Assembly (NCBI RefSeq): GCF_000622365.1
Contig: NZ_JASC01000004.1
Span: forward strand, 1 to 64,000
Reading direction: 5' to 3'
Origin: Sulfitobacter noctilucae
Lineage (GTDB): Bacteria; Pseudomonadota; Alphaproteobacteria; Rhodobacterales; Rhodobacteraceae
Length of the DNA: 64,000 nt
Of this stretch, positions 35,562-44,429 are shown piece after piece; the stretch's first letter is position 1, and the number at the start of each line of letters is the position of its first letter. The position numbers and the translations under genes were made by a program. Under the pieces are notes generated by a model. The model was not told where the DNA came from. It did not search any database and saw only the letters and a program-made list of their open reading frames with translations.

Positions 35562-37042
35562 AGTTTGATCCACGCGGTTTTCAGGTCGAGAAATTTGTCG
35601 AACGCATGCAATGACTTGTCATGACCGTTGCCCGATTGTTTGACACCGCCCAAGGGCACCGTCAGGTCCGACCCACCATAGGTATTAACGTGCACCACGC
35701 CCGCACGAACGGCCCGCACCATACGGTGTGCGCGGCTTAGATCAGCGGTCCAGACGGCGGCGGCCAGTCCATACTCGCTGTCGTTGGCAAGGCGTACGGC
35801 TTCTTCTTCGCTGTCAAATGGCAATACGGCCAGCACGGGGCCAAAGACCTCTTCACGGGCAATCGCATCCTTGGGAGCGATGCCGGTCACGATGGTAGGT
35901 GCCATGTAATAGCCGCCTGTTTCCTGTAGAACACGCGCCCCTCCAGTGACAATGGTGGCCCCGGAGGCGCGCGCGTCTTCGACAAAGGCCAAATTGCGTT
36001 CGAGCTGCGGCAGAGAATTGATCGCCCCCGACGCAGTGACCGGATCAAGCGGGTCGCCCACCTTCATCCCTTCGGTAAACGCTGCCAGCTTTTCGACAAA
36101 GGCGTCGTGAATGCTGCGCTCGACCAGCAGGCGGGAGCCCGCGATACAGACCTGACCGGCGTTGCGGAAAATGCCGTTTGCAGTGACTTTGACGGCCTCG
36201 TCCAGATCAGGCGTATCCGCAAAAACGATATTGGGGGATTTGCCACCCAACTCCAGATAGACCCGTTTGAAGTTTGACCGCGCGGCGGCCCCCAGCAACT
36301 TGCGGCCCGTGCCGCCCGATCCGGTGAAAGCCAGAACATCGACATCCATCGACTCCGCGATTGCGGCACCCACCGTGCCCCCCTCGCCCGTCACGACGTT
36401 CAAGACGCCGGGCGGCAGGCCCGCGTCCAAAGCCAGCTCTGCAATGCGCAGCAAGGTTAGCGAGGCGGTTTCCGCGGGTTTCAAGACCACGGTACAACCT
36501 GCCGCCAATGCCGGTCCCAGCTTCCACGCGCCGATCATCAACGGAAAGTTCCAGGGGACGATCGCGCCAACGACACCTACAGGCTCGCGGTGGACAAGAC
36601 CCAGAGTACCGGGGGCCGTCGGCGCGATTTCCCCGTTCAGCTTGTCGATCGCTTCCGCGTAGTAGCGGATCGTGGCGGCGGCGGACATCGGCTCTGCCTT
36701 CAGCGCCATGCCGATTTCAGTACCATTGTTGCGCACGCCGAGTACCGCCAGTTCCAGCGCGTTCTCCTCAATTAGGGCGGCCCATTCCAGCTGGACTGTC
36801 TTGCGCGCGGCAGGAGCGAGGCCAGACCAGATGCCATTGTCGAACGCCTGCCGTGCTGCGGCCACGGCGCGGTCTGCATCCTGACGGGTCCCCTTGGCCA
36901 TTGTGGTGAGTTGCTTTCCGTCGAGCGGCGAAATCACCGGCATCACGCCACCATCGGAGGCCGCGCAAGGAGTTCCGTCAATCAGATGATGCGCGGGCGG
37001 CACGGATGTATTGCGCAGCGCCTCGATTCGATTCTGGTCCAT
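35558..37042 (-). CDS. Aldehyde dehydrogenase, PuuC/BetB-like
   Basis: 494 residues from the ATG at 37042, which has GGGAAG upstream. NAD-dependent ALDH with catalytic Cys299 in NAGQVCIAGSRLL, Glu264 in LELGGKSPNI, and the cofactor site VPWNFPLM and FTGSGGTG. The sequence type is that of amino-aldehyde and gamma-glutamyl-aminobutyraldehyde dehydrogenases. Divergent from the transporter-P450-ligase operon, it is a good candidate for the aldehyde oxidation step of that pathway. Confidence 0.88.
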   Translation of the reverse strand: MDQNRIEALRNTSVPPAHHLIDGTPCAASDGGVMPVISPLDGKQLTTMAKGTRQDADRAVAAARQAFDNGIWSGLAPAARKTVQLEWAALIEENALELAVLGVRNNGTEIGMALKAEPMSAAATIRYYAEAIDKLNGEIAPTAPGTLGLVHREPVGVVGAIVPWNFPLMIGAWKLGPALAAGCTVVLKPAETASLTLLRIAELALDAGLPPGVLNVVTGEGGTVGAAIAESMDVDVLAFTGSGGTGRKLLGAAARSNFKRVYLELGGKSPNIVFADTPDLDEAVKVTANGIFRNAGQVCIAGSRLLVERSIHDAFVEKLAAFTEGMKVGDPLDPVTASGAINSLPQLERNLAFVEDARASGATIVTGGARVLQETGGYYMAPTIVTGIAPKDAIAREEVFGPVLAVLPFDSEEEAVRLANDSEYGLAAAVWTADLSRAHRMVRAVRAGVVHVNTYGGSDLTVPLGGVKQSGNGHDKSLHAFDKFLDLKTAWIKL

Positions 37043-37139
37043 TCTCGTTCTTCCCTTACCCAAGATACGTCAGCTGCTCTGCATTTGCCCTGCATTCGGG
37101 CAATAACCGCGCTTGAGAGCCCCTCTCGCAAAAGAATTG

Positions 37140-37168
37140 TTGACAGGTGCCCGAGCAAAGTCAAGAAT
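37140..37168. promoter_or_regulatory. Overlapping divergent promoters between ALDH and tctC
   Basis: On the plus strand TTGACA (37140-37145), a 17-base spacer and AAGAAT (37163-37168) form a plausible sigma-70 promoter for tctC. On the minus strand TTGACT (37163-37158), 17 bases and AACAAT read toward the aldehyde dehydrogenase. The two overlap almost completely, so one regulator, presumably the IclR protein at 43.6 kb, could control both. Confidence 0.5.
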
Positions 37169-37223
37169 TTCAAACTAGCGGTTCAAATAATGAGCCGATC
37201 TTAGAAAGACAGGGAGTCTCCAT

Positions 37224-38159
37224 ATGAAATCGGTTTTGACCGCAGCAATCGCGGCCCTCACACTTGGCCTTGCCGGCCCGGCGTTGGCTGAATACCCCGA
37301 AAAGCCTGTCAGCTTTATCGTGCCGTGGCCTCCGGGCGATCTCGAAGACGTGCTGACGCGCATGATTGCCGAAGACTTTCAGGCCGAATACGGCGTTGCC
37401 GCGGCAGTGGTGAACAAACCCGGTGGCGGCGGTGGCCCATTCCCCGGTGCGATCGAAGTCGCCAATGCGCCTGCGGATGGATATACCATCGGATCCTTTG
37501 TGCCCGCCGTGCCTTTGGTCGGTCATACCATCGGCATTCCTGATCTGGATCCGGAAAAGTTCGACCCCATTGGCATTTTCCTGACCTATCCTTTTGTCAT
37601 CGCCACGTCAGGCGATGCGCCCTATTCCACGATGGAAGAGCTGGCAGCACACGCCAAGGAAAACGACGTGGCCTTGGGCCATTTCGGTGACGTGCTGACG
37701 CCTACACAGGTGACCAAAGCGCTGGCCAAGAAGATGGAATTCGACTGGTCCTCTGACGCGGCGTTTGATGCGCTGGATTGCAACACGCTGGCCTCGGGCG
37801 ATGCGGATGTGATCAACACGACCTTGCAGCTGGTGCTTCCTTGTCTCGATCAGGTAAAGGTGCTGGTCGCGATCACCGGCGAGCGGATTTCCATCGTGCC
37901 GGACACGCCCACGATTGCCGAAGTCGACGGTGATCTGAACATCGCGCTGTGGAACGGTCTGTTCGTGACCAAGGACACACCCGAAGACGTGCGTGCCAAG
38001 ATCGCCGCAGTCGCAGAGAAAACCATGATGAGCGAGCGCGCGCAAAAGGTCGCGGAAGAGACCGGCGCATTGGTCTATTGGCAGGATGCTGCGGAAAGCG
38101 CCAAAGTGATCGAGGCTGACAAAGCCACGCTGGGCACCGTTGGTGCAATCCTTGAGTAA
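37224..38159 (+). CDS. tctC: Tripartite tricarboxylate transporter substrate-binding protein (TctC/Bug family)
   Basis: 311 residues with a signal peptide (MKSVLTAAIAALTLGLAGPALA). Bug-family landmarks are EKPVSFIVPWPPGD near the mature N-terminus and VVNKPGGGGG. These proteins capture carboxylates or other small acidic molecules in the periplasm for the TctAB permease. GGGAG is well placed before the ATG. First gene of the plus-strand operon. Confidence 0.92.
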   Translation: MKSVLTAAIAALTLGLAGPALAEYPEKPVSFIVPWPPGDLEDVLTRMIAEDFQAEYGVAAAVVNKPGGGGGPFPGAIEVANAPADGYTIGSFVPAVPLVGHTIGIPDLDPEKFDPIGIFLTYPFVIATSGDAPYSTMEELAAHAKENDVALGHFGDVLTPTQVTKALAKKMEFDWSSDAAFDALDCNTLASGDADVINTTLQLVLPCLDQVKVLVAITGERISIVPDTPTIAEVDGDLNIALWNGLFVTKDTPEDVRAKIAAVAEKTMMSERAQKVAEETGALVYWQDAAESAKVIEADKATLGTVGAILE

Positions 38160-38168
38160 ATAAATGCG

Positions 38169-38189
38169 AAGGGGCCGCACTGGCCCCTT
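38169..38189 (+). terminator. Hairpin between tctC and tctB
   Basis: AAGGGGCC pairs perfectly with GGCCCCTT around the loop GCACT, starting 10 bases after the tctC stop. No T-run follows, so it is more likely a partial terminator or a 3' stabiliser that keeps binding-protein mRNA above that of the membrane subunits. Confidence 0.6.
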
Positions 38190-38209
38190 CACCTTTGTGG
38201 GACACACCA

Positions 38210-38743
38210 GTGAGCATTGAAACTGAACTTCAAGCCAAGACACGCAGCAGCGGGCAAGTGGTATTTATCATCGGTGCGCTTGCGCTGTCGCTGGTGCTGC
38301 TGTCGCAGATCACGACGCAAACCGCCTGGATCGAGAACAGCAAATCCGTGCCTGCACAGCCGCGTTTCTGGCCTGCTGTTGCACTGGCGCTTATGGTTGC
38401 GGGCTTTGGTCTGCACCTGCTGCGGATGCAGCGCCGCCGTGCACGGCCACAAGACTGGACCGAAGCCCGACGCTGGGTTGAGCCGCTTGAATATATCGGA
38501 TGGTTCATGGGCTATGTCTTTGCCGTGCCGATCGTGGGCTTTCTTCCAATGAGCGTGATCTTCGCCTGCGCGCTGTCCTACCGTTTGGGCTATCGCGGGC
38601 GGTTTTACATCGGGCTTGCGGCTGTGTTTGCGCTCGTGACTGTGGTGATCTTCAAGGCTCTACTGGGGGTGCGCATCCCCGGTGCGGCGCTCTATGAAGT
38701 GTTGCCGGGTGGCCTGCGCAACTTCTTCATTCTGTATCTGTGA
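38210..38743 (+). CDS. tctB: TctB small membrane subunit
   Basis: About 177 residues from the GTG at 38210, chosen over TTG 38195 because GGGA lies upstream. Four hydrophobic segments are visible (for example QVVFIIGALALSLVLLS and GWFMGYVFAVPIVGFLP), as expected for the poorly conserved TctB subunit. The C-terminus GAALYEVLPGGLRNFF is typical. Its stop overlaps the tctA start (TGATG). Confidence 0.85.
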   Translation: MSIETELQAKTRSSGQVVFIIGALALSLVLLSQITTQTAWIENSKSVPAQPRFWPAVALALMVAGFGLHLLRMQRRRARPQDWTEARRWVEPLEYIGWFMGYVFAVPIVGFLPMSVIFACALSYRLGYRGRFYIGLAAVFALVTVVIFKALLGVRIPGAALYEVLPGGLRNFFILYL

Positions 38744-40347
38744 TGGAGCTTCTTCTATCCGCATTTGACGTTCTGGCCCGCTGGGATGTGGTGCTGGCAC
38801 TGGTCGTCGGGTCCATCGGCGGTGTCGCCATTGGTGCGATCCCCGGGGTGGGGCCTGCGGTTGCCATCGCCATTCTGCTGCCTGCAACGTTCTCGATGGA
38901 CCCGATTGTCGGGCTGACTGTTCTTTTGGGCATCTACGGATCATCCATGTTCGGTGGCGCGATCCCGGCGATCCTGATCAACACGCCCGGTACTGCCGTC
39001 AACGCATTGACCACCTACGACGGCTTTCCCATGACGCAGCGCGGCGAAGGACGGCGGGCGCTGTCGCTCGCCTATTCGGCCAGCTTTTTCGGCGGCGTCT
39101 TCTCGGTGGTTTGTCTGATTTTGTTGTCCCCGCTGCTGGCCAAGGTTGCCCCGATGTTCGGCAGCCGCGAGATTTTTCTGGCCGCCCTTCTGGGCATTAT
39201 TCTCGTGATCGTCGCGCATAAAGGTCAGATGCTCATCGCCACGGCGTTGACGGGTTTCGGCATCTTTCTCGCCACCGTCGGGCTGGAGCCGGTCAAGTAC
39301 ACACGCCGGTTCACCTTTGATCAGACCTGGCTCGCCAGCGGCGTGAACCTGATTGTCGTGGTGCTGGGGCTATTCGCCCTTAGCCAGGCGTTGATCCTGC
39401 TGACCTCCGATGATGAAAAAATCCGTCTGAGCAAATCTCGGGGATCGCTGTTTCAGGGATTTCGCGAATTGGGTCGCCACCCCCGTGTTGCCGCAATCTC
39501 TGCCAGCTTCGGCGTCTTCATGGGCATGATCCCCGGCGTGGGCGAGTTCACGGCACAGTTCATGTCCTACACCTCGGCCCGCAAACTGTCGAAAACGCCG
39601 GAGGCTTTTGGCCAGGGGTCGTCCGAAGGGTTGATCGCCTCTGAGGCCTCGAACAATGCCGTACCCGCCGCGGCGATGATCCCCTTGCTGGCGCTTGGCA
39701 TCCCCGGCGAAGCGCTGACGGCGATGATGCTTTCGGTGTTCTACGTGCACAATGTGGTGCCGGGGCCGGGCCTGTTTCAGAACCAGATGGATTTCGTCAT
39801 CGCGCTTTATCTCGCGCTGCTGATCCTGAACGTGCTGGTGGTGATCTTCCTGCTGATCTCGACAGGATGGCTGGTGCATCTGACGCGGATCCCGAACCGG
39901 TTTCTGGGTATGTGCATTCTGCTGCTCAGCTTTGTCGGCGTCTATTCGATCCGCAACTCGGCGGTAGATTGCGCCATCGCCGCAGTTTTTGGTCTGATTG
40001 GCTTTGTCCTCAAGCGGCTGAACATGCCGGTGGTGCCAATCATTCTGGGCATGGTGCTGGGCGGCATCATGGAGGTGAAGCTGCGGGCCTCGATGAACCG
40101 GGTGAAGACACCGCTTGATTTCATCGACAGGCCCATCGCGTTCATCCTGTTCTGCCTGATCGCGCTTATCCTGCTTGGCACGCTTTGGCGCGTCTGGCGG
40201 GAATGGCAGCCGGTGGACCGCCGCACGCCCGCACGCAAAGCCTCGCATCACTTCGCAAAACGCATTGCGGGACGCAAAACCCGGCACTTCGAAGTGCGCA
40301 CCAAACAGCAAAGAAGAAAGCGGAAATATGACCATTTGGGTTCCTGA
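38743..40347 (+). CDS. tctA: TctA large permease subunit with an unusual basic C-terminal tail
   Basis: 534 residues, about 12 membrane segments. Family signatures are GAIPGVGPAVAIAILLPAT, the PAILINTPGT segment and GMIPGVGEFTAQFMSY. The conserved part ends near LLGTLWRVWREW. About 43 very basic residues follow (RTPARKASHHFAKR to KQQRRKRKYDHLGS), which TctA proteins usually lack. This tail overlaps the P450 start by 20 bases and contains the palindrome at 40284. The tail could be a real extension or the result of a lost stop codon. Confidence 0.9.
   Translation: MELLLSAFDVLARWDVVLALVVGSIGGVAIGAIPGVGPAVAIAILLPATFSMDPIVGLTVLLGIYGSSMFGGAIPAILINTPGTAVNALTTYDGFPMTQRGEGRRALSLAYSASFFGGVFSVVCLILLSPLLAKVAPMFGSREIFLAALLGIILVIVAHKGQMLIATALTGFGIFLATVGLEPVKYTRRFTFDQTWLASGVNLIVVVLGLFALSQALILLTSDDEKIRLSKSRGSLFQGFRELGRHPRVAAISASFGVFMGMIPGVGEFTAQFMSYTSARKLSKTPEAFGQGSSEGLIASEASNNAVPAAAMIPLLALGIPGEALTAMMLSVFYVHNVVPGPGLFQNQMDFVIALYLALLILNVLVVIFLLISTGWLVHLTRIPNRFLGMCILLLSFVGVYSIRNSAVDCAIAAVFGLIGFVLKRLNMPVVPIILGMVLGGIMEVKLRASMNRVKTPLDFIDRPIAFILFCLIALILLGTLWRVWREWQPVDRRTPARKASHHFAKRIAGRKTRHFEVRTKQQRRKRKYDHLGS
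40284..40297. repeat. 14-base palindrome before the P450 gene
   Basis: GCACTTCGAAGTGC is a perfect palindrome in the 3' tail of tctA, 30 bases upstream of the P450 ATG. As RNA it could fold with a TCGA loop close to the P450 ribosome-binding site. Nearby CGCAAAAC-type motifs are also repeated. Confidence 0.45.
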
Positions 40348-41584
40348 AGACGACGGCCATGCCGATCTGGGCGCGCATGACAGCTTTGCCCGGGGTGCGC
40401 CCTATAACACCTTTGAACGACTGCGGCGTGAGGCACCCTGCCACTGGTCTGAGTTTGATCAGGGCGAAGGATATTGGTCGATCACCCGCCATGCCGATAT
40501 TGATCGCATGATCCGCGACACCGAGACGTTTTCGTCCGCCCAGGGCATCCGCATGGAAGACCAGACCCATGAGGAATACATGGCCCGCCGGACCTTTCAG
40601 GAAACTGACGGTACCGATCACCGCAAAGTGCGGATGAAAGTTGCCCGTGCCTTTTCGCCCGGTGTTGTGGCCGGGTTCGAAGAGCAAATCCGTGATCTCT
40701 GCCATCCCATACTGGATGCGGCTCTGGCACAGGGCGAATTTTGCGCGACCCACGCCATCGCGCGTGAATTGCCGATGCGGATGCTGGGCCAGATCCTCGG
40801 CGTGCCGGATGAAGACCTTGGCTGGCTGGTCGACAAGGGCGATGCGCTGATGGCCAATACCGACCCTGATTTCACCGACCATGTGGCCGACCGGATGGAA
40901 ACGGACGCCTACCGCCTGATGCCCTTCAACTCGCCTGCGGGCGCAGAGCTGTATGAATACGCCCGCGATCTGATGGAGAAAAAAAACGCCCGAGGCGACA
41001 CCGACGGCATTTTGCATCTGATCCTGCAACCGGACGAGAATGGCGAGACGATTTCCGAAACCGAATTTCGCAACTTCTTTTGCCTGCTGGTCGCGGCGGG
41101 CAATGACACCACACGCTACTCCATTGCCGCAGGTATTCAAGCGCTCGCGCGTCAACCGGGGCTGTTGGAGCAGATGCAGGCTGGCGATGTCTGGGGCACG
41201 GCACCCGACGAGATTGTCCGCTGGGCCTCCCCCGCCACATATTTCCGCCGCACAGCCACCAAGGATGTCGAGGTACATGGGCAGCAAATCAAGGCGGGCG
41301 ACAAGGTGCTCTACTGGTTCTGCTCGGCCAACCGCGACGACGCCATGTTCGCGGATCCCTACAAGCTGGATCTCGCGCGCAAACCAAATCGCCAGCTTGG
41401 CTTTGGTCAGGGCGGGCCGCATGTCTGTCTGGGCATGCATCTGGCACGGTTGGAAATCCGGGTGCTGTTTCAGGAGTTGGTCAAGCGGATCAAGGCCGTG
41501 GAACTTACCGGACCGGAGGCATTTGTCCGCTCGAATTTCGTGGGCGGTATCAAGCGTCTGCCCGTCCGTGTCACGCTGAACTGA
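40328..41584 (+). CDS. Cytochrome P450
   Basis: 418 residues from the ATG at 40328 (GCGGAAAT upstream). Soluble bacterial P450: I-helix oxygen motif AGNDT at 257-261, ExxR at Glu295-Arg298, and heme loop FGQGGPHVCLG with Cys367. The size and heme loop fit bacterial class I enzymes needing a separate ferredoxin and reductase, neither of which is in the window. Placed between a carboxylate-type transporter and a glutamine-synthetase-like ligase, it probably hydroxylates or dealkylates the imported substrate or a conjugate of it. Confidence 0.92.
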   Translation: MTIWVPEDDGHADLGAHDSFARGAPYNTFERLRREAPCHWSEFDQGEGYWSITRHADIDRMIRDTETFSSAQGIRMEDQTHEEYMARRTFQETDGTDHRKVRMKVARAFSPGVVAGFEEQIRDLCHPILDAALAQGEFCATHAIARELPMRMLGQILGVPDEDLGWLVDKGDALMANTDPDFTDHVADRMETDAYRLMPFNSPAGAELYEYARDLMEKKNARGDTDGILHLILQPDENGETISETEFRNFFCLLVAAGNDTTRYSIAAGIQALARQPGLLEQMQAGDVWGTAPDEIVRWASPATYFRRTATKDVEVHGQQIKAGDKVLYWFCSANRDDAMFADPYKLDLARKPNRQLGFGQGGPHVCLGMHLARLEIRVLFQELVKRIKAVELTGPEAFVRSNFVGGIKRLPVRVTLN

Positions 41585-41592
41585 GGTATCAC

Positions 41593-42885
41593 ATGTCCGA
41601 CCGTCTTCGCGCCCTGTTCATCGACCATCTTTCGATCCCCCGTGGCAAGTATTTGCCAGGCTCTAAGATCGGCGACAATGACACCCGCTTTGCTCGCGCG
41701 ACCTTTGGCGTACACTACGATCGTGATCTGCTGCTTGAAGCGCCGCATGCGATGGTCCGCGAGGGGATGCCGGATATGGAGTTGCGTTGGCGGGCAGACG
41801 ATATCCGCGACAGCTGGGAACCGGCGACCAAGGTTGTTCTGGGCGATCTATATGACACCGATGGTGCGCCCTTGCCGCTTTGCCCACGCGGCGCGTTGAA
41901 ACGGGCGATTGCGGATTGGCAAAAACTTGGGTTGACCCCGAAGGTCGGAATCGAGCTTGAGGCCTATGCCTTTCAAGGTGATGAAAACGGGCGCCTGCGC
42001 CCTTATGATGCGCCGGGCGGCGTGGTTTATGGTACCGGACCGTTTTCAGACCCGATGCGCATGAACGATCTGATCTGGCGCAAGGCAGAAGAGTTGGGCT
42101 TTACCCTCGATATGATCACGGCGGAATATGACAGCCCGCAATTCGAGTACACGTTGACATTCGACGATGCCCTCAAGGCGGTAGACGATATCGTGCTCTT
42201 TCGTCTGATGGCGCGGGAAATTGCGCTGGACCATGGTATCATCCTGACCTTCCTACCGAAACCTATTGCCGAAACCGGTGGATCGGGGATGCACATCAAC
42301 TTTTCCTTTGTCGATGAAAACGGCCAGAACGCGCTGGCGAGCGGGCTGCAAGGAGGCCCCGATCACCTCAATGATTTGTCGCGTGGCTGTCTGGCTGGAT
42401 TGGTCGAGCATCATAAGGGGCTGGCAGGCCTCGTCGCGCCCACCACCAGCTCCTACCTGCGGCTGCAACCGGCGTCCCTTTCGGGCTATTGGCAGAACTG
42501 GGGCGGCGATCACCGCGCCGTAACCACCCGCGTGTCCTGCGAAGGCGGGGCAAAGGCGCGGCTGGAACACCGTATGGCCGACGCCAGCGCCAATCCCTAT
42601 ACCGCGACTGCTGCGGTGCTGCAGGCCGCGCGACTGGGGTTTGAGGGCAAGCTGCCCCTTCCGCCCATCGAGACAGGCGACGGATTTGACAAGACCGATG
42701 CCAAGCATGGCACCGCGCCGAACCTGCGGGCTGCAATGCGGGATCTGCAAGCTGACACCGCGCTGACACAGGCCGTCGGGCCAGAGCTTGTCGAACACCA
42801 GCTTTTCATGAAGGAACGCGAGTACCGCAAGACCCGCGATCTGGAGCCGAATGCCCTGCTCGATTTCTATGTGTGGTTTATCTGA
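41593..42885 (+). CDS. Glutamine synthetase-family ligase (gamma-glutamyl-amine synthetase candidate)
   Basis: 430 residues, shorter than GlnA (about 470). GS-fold metal and ATP residues are visible in GIELEAYAF, ITAEYDSPQFEY and PIAETGGSGMHINFSF, with LEHRMADASANPY near the C-terminus. The adenylylation Tyr region of GlnA is not apparent. GS-like ligases in such settings (PuuA, GlnA3, IpuC, GMAS) join glutamate to an amine through the gamma-carboxyl. It follows the P450 by 8 bases, and the amidotransferase starts right after it. Confidence 0.87.
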   Translation: MSDRLRALFIDHLSIPRGKYLPGSKIGDNDTRFARATFGVHYDRDLLLEAPHAMVREGMPDMELRWRADDIRDSWEPATKVVLGDLYDTDGAPLPLCPRGALKRAIADWQKLGLTPKVGIELEAYAFQGDENGRLRPYDAPGGVVYGTGPFSDPMRMNDLIWRKAEELGFTLDMITAEYDSPQFEYTLTFDDALKAVDDIVLFRLMAREIALDHGIILTFLPKPIAETGGSGMHINFSFVDENGQNALASGLQGGPDHLNDLSRGCLAGLVEHHKGLAGLVAPTTSSYLRLQPASLSGYWQNWGGDHRAVTTRVSCEGGAKARLEHRMADASANPYTATAAVLQAARLGFEGKLPLPPIETGDGFDKTDAKHGTAPNLRAAMRDLQADTALTQAVGPELVEHQLFMKEREYRKTRDLEPNALLDFYVWFI

Positions 42886-42886
42886 T

Positions 42887-43609
42887 ATGCGGCTGGCCAC
42901 CCTGATCACCAATACTGACGACAGCGACTTTGCCCGCGCCCGTCCCGATGATGGCGCGAAATTTGCGGCGATGATCAAGGCGGTGCGCCCGGACTGGACC
43001 TGCACGCCTGTTTGGGTCTGCAAGGGCGAGTTCCCGCCAGATATTGCTGCGTTTGACGGCGTGATGATCACCGGCAGTCCGTCTTCGGTCCATGCTGACT
43101 TGCCGTGGATTGCTCCGCTGAAGGCCCTGGTGCAGCGCATCATTGAGAGAGGCCAACCGCTGTTCGGGACCTGTTTCGGGCATCAGTTGATTGCATCGGC
43201 ATTGGGTGCGCCAATTGTGCGAAACCCGCAGGGCTGGGGCCACGGACGGCTTGAGATCACACGTTCAGAGGCCACACCCTGGGCTGGCGACCAAGAGCAA
43301 TTGTCGCTTTACGGCTCTCATATCGAACAGGTCGGCGCATTGCCCAAGGGGGCCAAAACCGTCCTTACCGCCCCCGGCTGCCCGATTGCAGGTTTCGCGA
43401 TTGGCAACGATGTCTTTACCGTGCAGCACCATCCAGAAATGGATCACACATTCATCACCGATCTGGTGGATCACTACGCAGATGAGGTCGGGCCAGAGGT
43501 CACCGAGGCCGCTCGAGCCTCTCTTGCCTCGCCCGCCGACAGCATCGCCTTTGCCGAAGAAATCGCCCGGTTCTTCGAACAGGCCGTGGCGGCGAAGGCG
43601 GGAGGCTAG
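42887..43609 (+). CDS. Class I glutamine amidotransferase-like hydrolase
   Basis: 240 residues from the ATG at 42887, one base after the ligase stop. The triad is Cys96 in FGTCFGHQL, with His182 and Glu184 in VQHHPEMD. It resembles the stand-alone GMP-synthase-glutaminase-like group. No synthetase domain is attached, so it is likely to hydrolyse a gamma-glutamyl amide, the role PuuD plays in putrescine degradation, although its motif is not that of PuuD itself. Confidence 0.83.
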   Translation: MRLATLITNTDDSDFARARPDDGAKFAAMIKAVRPDWTCTPVWVCKGEFPPDIAAFDGVMITGSPSSVHADLPWIAPLKALVQRIIERGQPLFGTCFGHQLIASALGAPIVRNPQGWGHGRLEITRSEATPWAGDQEQLSLYGSHIEQVGALPKGAKTVLTAPGCPIAGFAIGNDVFTVQHHPEMDHTFITDLVDHYADEVGPEVTEAARASLASPADSIAFAEEIARFFEQAVAAKAGG

Positions 43610-43615
43610 ACCACT

Positions 43616-44416
43616 ATGGGAACGATATCCAAGGCACTGGAATTGTTGAACCACTTCTCCGCCTCCCGGTCCGAGATCGGGTTGGGCGAGTTTGTGCGCC
43701 TGTCCCAACGGGACAAAGCAACCGTGCATCGCCACTTGAACGAATTGGAGGAAAACGGCTTTCTGGAACAAGATGCAGCGAGCCGCGCCTACCGGCTCGG
43801 GCCTGCACTGTTGCGGCTGGCTGCGGTGCGCGAAGCGGCCTTTCCCATGCGCCGTCTGTTGCGGCCCATTGTGACCGAGCTGGCGGATGCCGTGGGTGAG
43901 CTGGCCCATGCCTCGCTACTGGAGGGCGATATGTTATCGCCGCTTGTCCATGCCGACCCGCTGCGCCACGGCACGCAGGTGCATTTCGACGAAGCAGAGC
44001 GCCTGCCGTTGCACGCGACCTCTGGCGGTATGGCGGTTCTGGCCTTTGCCGAAGCCGCCTTGCAAGGCCGTATCCTGAACCACCCCCTTGCGGCACTGAC
44101 GCCCGGCACCCCCACTGAACCGGATAAACTGCGCGAGATGATTGCCAAAATCCGCCACAGCGGGATCAGCCTGATGGCGGGCAGCTTCGACAGCGAGGTT
44201 ATCTCGCAAGGGGCACCGCTGTTTGATCAGCACGGACGGGTGATCGGCGCGCTGTCTGTCGCGGTCCCGCAAGCCCGCGCCACGTCCGAAGGCCAGCGCA
44301 TCATTGGCCAGAAACTTCTTGCCGCTGCCCACACTGCCACCCGGTCGCTTGGCGGCCTGCACCCCCAATTCAATGCAACCGACACCGCCAATCCGGCCCT
44401 GTCGCAAGCCCAATAG
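43616..44416 (+). CDS. IclR-family regulator
   Basis: 266 residues. The N-terminal winged helix (SKALELLNHFSASRSEIGL, KATVHRHLNELEENGFLEQD) is followed by an IclR effector domain ending in FDSEVISQGAPLFDQHG. IclR proteins sense small catabolic intermediates. It is embedded in the operon six bases after the amidotransferase gene, so it probably regulates the surrounding genes and the divergent promoter at 37.1 kb. Confidence 0.9.
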   Translation: MGTISKALELLNHFSASRSEIGLGEFVRLSQRDKATVHRHLNELEENGFLEQDAASRAYRLGPALLRLAAVREAAFPMRRLLRPIVTELADAVGELAHASLLEGDMLSPLVHADPLRHGTQVHFDEAERLPLHATSGGMAVLAFAEAALQGRILNHPLAALTPGTPTEPDKLREMIAKIRHSGISLMAGSFDSEVISQGAPLFDQHGRVIGALSVAVPQARATSEGQRIIGQKLLAAAHTATRSLGGLHPQFNATDTANPALSQAQ

Positions 44417-44429
44417 AAGGTATCCTGCC

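Noticed and set aside
40175-41584. P450 starting at 40175
   Set aside because: The first ~50 codons are the wrong frame of the tctA 3' end; ATG 40328 has an RBS and a normal P450 N-terminus.
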